A stretch of DNA of 64,000 bases, taken from Paludibacteraceae bacterium (GTDB lineage Bacteria; Bacteroidota; Bacteroidia; Bacteroidales; Paludibacteraceae). Position numbers and translations under genes: made by a program. The stretch is taken from assembly GCA_017527905.1 (NCBI GenBank), contig JAFXPK010000023.1, positions 88,724 to 152,723 on the forward strand, in the 5' to 3' direction. Positions 61,749 to 64,000 of the stretch are shown piece by piece (position 1 is the first letter of the stretch; every line of letters starts with the position of its first letter). The notes under the pieces are model-generated. The model did no database searches. It was given only the letters and a program-made list of their open reading frames with translations, and had not been told where the DNA came from.

Positions 61749-63488
61749 CTACTGGTTAGGATCAATGATCAAATCCTTGCTTGTCGTGTTACCGTTCGTC
61801 AGAGTGTTCCAAATGACAATCTTCCCGTCTGGAGCCACCTCCATCTTTTTAATATCGATGACGCTATTATTTTGGAACTGATGGCTGATATTTCCGAAGT
61901 TACTACCATTGTCCTTAATCGTAAACCTTCCCGAACTACCAGTAACCGCAGCTGCGACAGTCTCCGCCTTGCAATGGCTGAAATCATTCGCATTAGAATT
62001 GATCACGCCCGTACTGTTACTAGTATTGTAAATGCGGAAAATTGTCTTCTCGTAATAAGAGACTGGCTGATTCACCTCGATGCTATCAACCACCACATTG
62101 TTGGAGAAATTGAAGTTCGAGCCACGGTTGTTCCCCTCCCTGACATAAACGATGGCAGAACCTGGCAGAGGCGTATTTTGGTATCTCTCCAATCGAGCGC
62201 CACGGCAGAAGGTATTGCCTGAGATGTTCACGCAGTTGATGCTTGGCTTATTCATATCCGAAGCGGCAATCATATTGTTCGCATTGTTCTCATTATACAA
62301 CATTATACAACTGTGAACAGCGGCATCGAATATACTATTCTCCACATTGACGATAATAGACGCCTCATCAATAATGAAGTGTATGAAATTGAACTCAAAC
62401 CTACAGTTGATGAACTGAACCATACCCACTCTCTTGATTCTCACACCACCTCCCACATTACGGATTGTATTCGGGTCTGTATCAGACACTTTACGATCAA
62501 TCCAGTTGTAGTTATGCATATTAGAATTGAAGTGACAATCCTCACAAATGAAATCTGACGTATAGACCGCATACATACCAAAACGGCAAAGGCTGAAATA
62601 AGTGCTTCGGATTTTCTCGATATAACCACCGATAGCCTTGATACCATACGTGAAACCAGCGATAGAGCAATCCACGACAGCCGTTAGCGAACCTGCGCCC
62701 GTCTTCATGAAGATACCGACGGTCTCCAGACCCTCGTTCGGATTACCCCCGCCATACAAGTTCTTGTTACCCAAGATACTGACGCCAAACAAGTTCAAAC
62801 TACCCTTTCCATTTTCAGAGAACTTCACAGCCGTGATGTTAGAACTAGTTTGGAAACCATATTCCGCATTGCCAAACATATTGGCATATACACTCTCCGT
62901 CCAGTCTATACCCCTGATCGTCACCCCATGAGAAATCACGATAGTTTTATTGATCGGATAAAGTGCGTCCACCACCAATGTTTCAGGGATAATGTCCAGC
63001 ACCTGATTAATAATTGTGGAATTATCCGTATTGCTTGTTGTCGCACCGAACCAAGAGAGCACCACCTCCTTGTTGATGAGGGTACCCTTAAACGTAACGC
63101 CCGTAAACTTGACCAGGCCTTCCACATAAGTGTTATCAAAAGTAATGGTACCATTGGTAATACTTCCGCCATTGAAGCGCAGAACAGCGTTTGAAGGCAA
63201 TGTGAGCGTTCCCTTAGCAAGGTCTATCTTATCCTGAATCTCATAAATCGTATTCTTCTGGCTGAACTGACTTTCCAAGGACGAGGAAGTATTGACCAGC
63301 ACATAACCGTAACTACCGTCAGTATAAGGACGGTTCAGAATCAACTTGTCAGAAAGATCCGTCGGGACCTCCGCCTCAGCGTCAGCCTTTTCTTCAGCAA
63401 TAGGATTATTATCCACACTACAACCCAAGAATGCGAGCCATACCATCAACGGCGCAAAATAAAGGAATAATATCTTTTTCATTCTCAA
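61749..63488 (-). CDS. Right-handed parallel beta-helix lipoprotein
   Basis: 579 residues, lipobox LAFLGC (Cys23), so membrane-anchored. An N-terminal segment (YGYVLVNTSSSLESQFSQKNTIYEIQ) precedes a repeating solenoid: LTLPSNAVLRFNGGSITNGTIT, NTYVEGLVKFTGVTFKGTLIN, SGNTFCRG, VENSIFDAAVHSC, SNNVVVDSIEV. This is the pectate-lyase-like right-handed beta-helix. Such proteins can be polysaccharide lyases or binding proteins; I see no catalytic site that decides. Two starts (MRMKKIL or MKKIL) are equally possible. TATCTTTG on the minus strand at 63679-63686 may be its -7 box. Confidence 0.85.
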   Translation of the reverse strand: MRMKKILFLYFAPLMVWLAFLGCSVDNNPIAEEKADAEAEVPTDLSDKLILNRPYTDGSYGYVLVNTSSSLESQFSQKNTIYEIQDKIDLAKGTLTLPSNAVLRFNGGSITNGTITFDNTYVEGLVKFTGVTFKGTLINKEVVLSWFGATTSNTDNSTIINQVLDIIPETLVVDALYPINKTIVISHGVTIRGIDWTESVYANMFGNAEYGFQTSSNITAVKFSENGKGSLNLFGVSILGNKNLYGGGNPNEGLETVGIFMKTGAGSLTAVVDCSIAGFTYGIKAIGGYIEKIRSTYFSLCRFGMYAVYTSDFICEDCHFNSNMHNYNWIDRKVSDTDPNTIRNVGGGVRIKRVGMVQFINCRFEFNFIHFIIDEASIIVNVENSIFDAAVHSCIMLYNENNANNMIAASDMNKPSINCVNISGNTFCRGARLERYQNTPLPGSAIVYVREGNNRGSNFNFSNNVVVDSIEVNQPVSYYEKTIFRIYNTSNSTGVINSNANDFSHCKAETVAAAVTGSSGRFTIKDNGSNFGNISHQFQNNSVIDIKKMEVAPDGKIVIWNTLTNGNTTSKDLIIDPNQ

Positions 63489-63933
63489 ATATTTATCATT
63501 TACATCACATTAAACCAACTAGAGACGAACCGTTCCAAAATTCAGAAGAAACCACAGAGGGATCTTCAAGCATTGTTTCTCAACCCATTAAATGAATCGT
63601 GGAATCACATTCAATAGATATAAGAATTAGGAAATACATCTAATTCGGAAACACCACTACCTACTAGCTATATCTTCGCAAAGATAAACAAAGAGTAAAG
63701 AAATAAAAATATTTATCGTCATTTTTTGTCGAATTATTTATGATTGGCAATACTGGAAACACGAGAGCAAATCAAGGGGGTCAAACATCATTGCACCAGG
63801 AATGGTAGTTCAAGCAGACGTTCACTGAGAAAAGTACAACTCACACGAAAGAAAGGAGTACACGGAGAAGGCCCCCTAATACCACAATAAAACTCCGTGT
63901 CCTCCGTGAGGGAGCCCCGTGAGGGGCAGGCAC
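63489..63933. other. Intergenic region
   Basis: 445 bp, no gene. Left part is AT-rich with a possible -7 box at 63679-63686. The right part carries the inverted repeats listed separately. Confidence 0.6.
63855..63927. repeat. Inverted repeats between beta-helix gene and rRNA terminator
   Basis: GGAGTACACGGAG (63855-63867) pairs with CTCCGTGTCCTCC (63893-63905) with one mismatch; GCCCC-GTGA-GGGGC forms a tight hairpin at 63914-63927, preceded by a similar CTCC-GTGA-GGGAG. Confidence 0.65.
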
Positions 63934-63940
63934 AAAAAAA

Positions 63941-63968
63941 GGGGGTCAACCCGTAAGGATTGACCCCC
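63941..63968 (-). terminator. Terminator of the rRNA operon
   Basis: GGGGGTCAA (63941-63949) and TTGACCCCC (63960-63968), 9-bp perfect stem; a run of A at 63934-63940 gives a U tract on the minus strand. Confidence 0.95.
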
Positions 63969-63970
63969 AA

Positions 63971-64000
63971 GACGGCGGCGACCTACTCTCCCACTATACG
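63971..64000 (-). rRNA. rrf: 5S rRNA, 3' end (partial)
   Basis: The complement of GACGGCGGCGACCTACTCTC is the conserved 3' end of 5S rRNA (...GGGAGAGTAGGTCGCCGCCGTC). Only 30 nt lie inside the window; the rest of the leftward rRNA operon is to the right. Confidence 0.93.

Noticed and set aside
61182..62222. 346-codon rightward open frame across the receptor end and beta-helix gene
   Set aside because: Shadow frame crossing a terminator; His/Arg-rich composition without domains.

Overview
The window looks like a chromosomal segment of a Bacteroidales (Bacteroidetes) bacterium, probably a polysaccharide-degrading gut or rumen species. Evidence: several upstream regions carry the Bacteroidetes sigma-A promoter (TTTG, 18-20 nt, TAnnTTTG/TTCG); secreted proteins end in type IX secretion (T9SS) sorting tails; and there are a DUF5686 protein, a TonB-dependent receptor, a four-gene 2-oxoacid:ferredoxin oxidoreductase, AsnA and a TamB of about 1.5 kb of residues. 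I cannot name a species.

Layout. 1-2704: leftward rnz and a DUF5686 gene cut by the window edge. 3034-8567: divergent secreted GH10 xylanase and CotH/lamin-tail protein, both with T9SS tails, separated by a region holding a LacI-type palindrome. 8784-12819: aminotransferase, a membrane protein, a metallo-beta-lactamase-fold hydrolase and a secreted protein. 12953-21541: leftward VIT/vWA/DUF2135 protein with an embedded SusC-plug-like segment, a GT2 glycosyltransferase and TamB. 21757-24417: korDABC-type oxidoreductase operon. 24504-26712: small membrane or secreted proteins and a DUF2461 protein.

26821-38888: a leftward tandem array of five large secreted paralogues with BspA-like leucine-rich stretches. 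One is split by a 1,279-bp insertion flanked by a 5-bp direct repeat; the insert holds a phage-type repressor and the first 32 codons of a divergent early gene, so it looks like a remnant of a transposable phage. 39037-44937: DUF4874/DUF4832 protein with a T9SS-like tail, two related outer-membrane proteins, a lipoprotein and nadE.

44938-45450 has a near-perfect sigma-54 promoter, upstream repeats, a 5'-end hairpin, a 36-codon basic gene and a terminator: a complete small transcription unit and the best candidate for something undescribed. 45522-52408: a four-repeat cysteine-rich secreted protein with a small partner, a third outer-membrane paralogue, a beta-barrel/radical-SAM pair and ahcY. 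52663-55448: thioredoxin lipoprotein and rmlA-rmlC-rmlD (no rmlB). 55577-59559: an NlpC/P60 lipoprotein lacking every histidine, tRNA-Arg(CCG) with an unusual 19-56 pair, asnA and an S41 protease. 59695-63488: TonB-dependent receptor and a parallel beta-helix lipoprotein. The right edge is the 3' end of a 5S rRNA followed by the terminator of a leftward rRNA operon.
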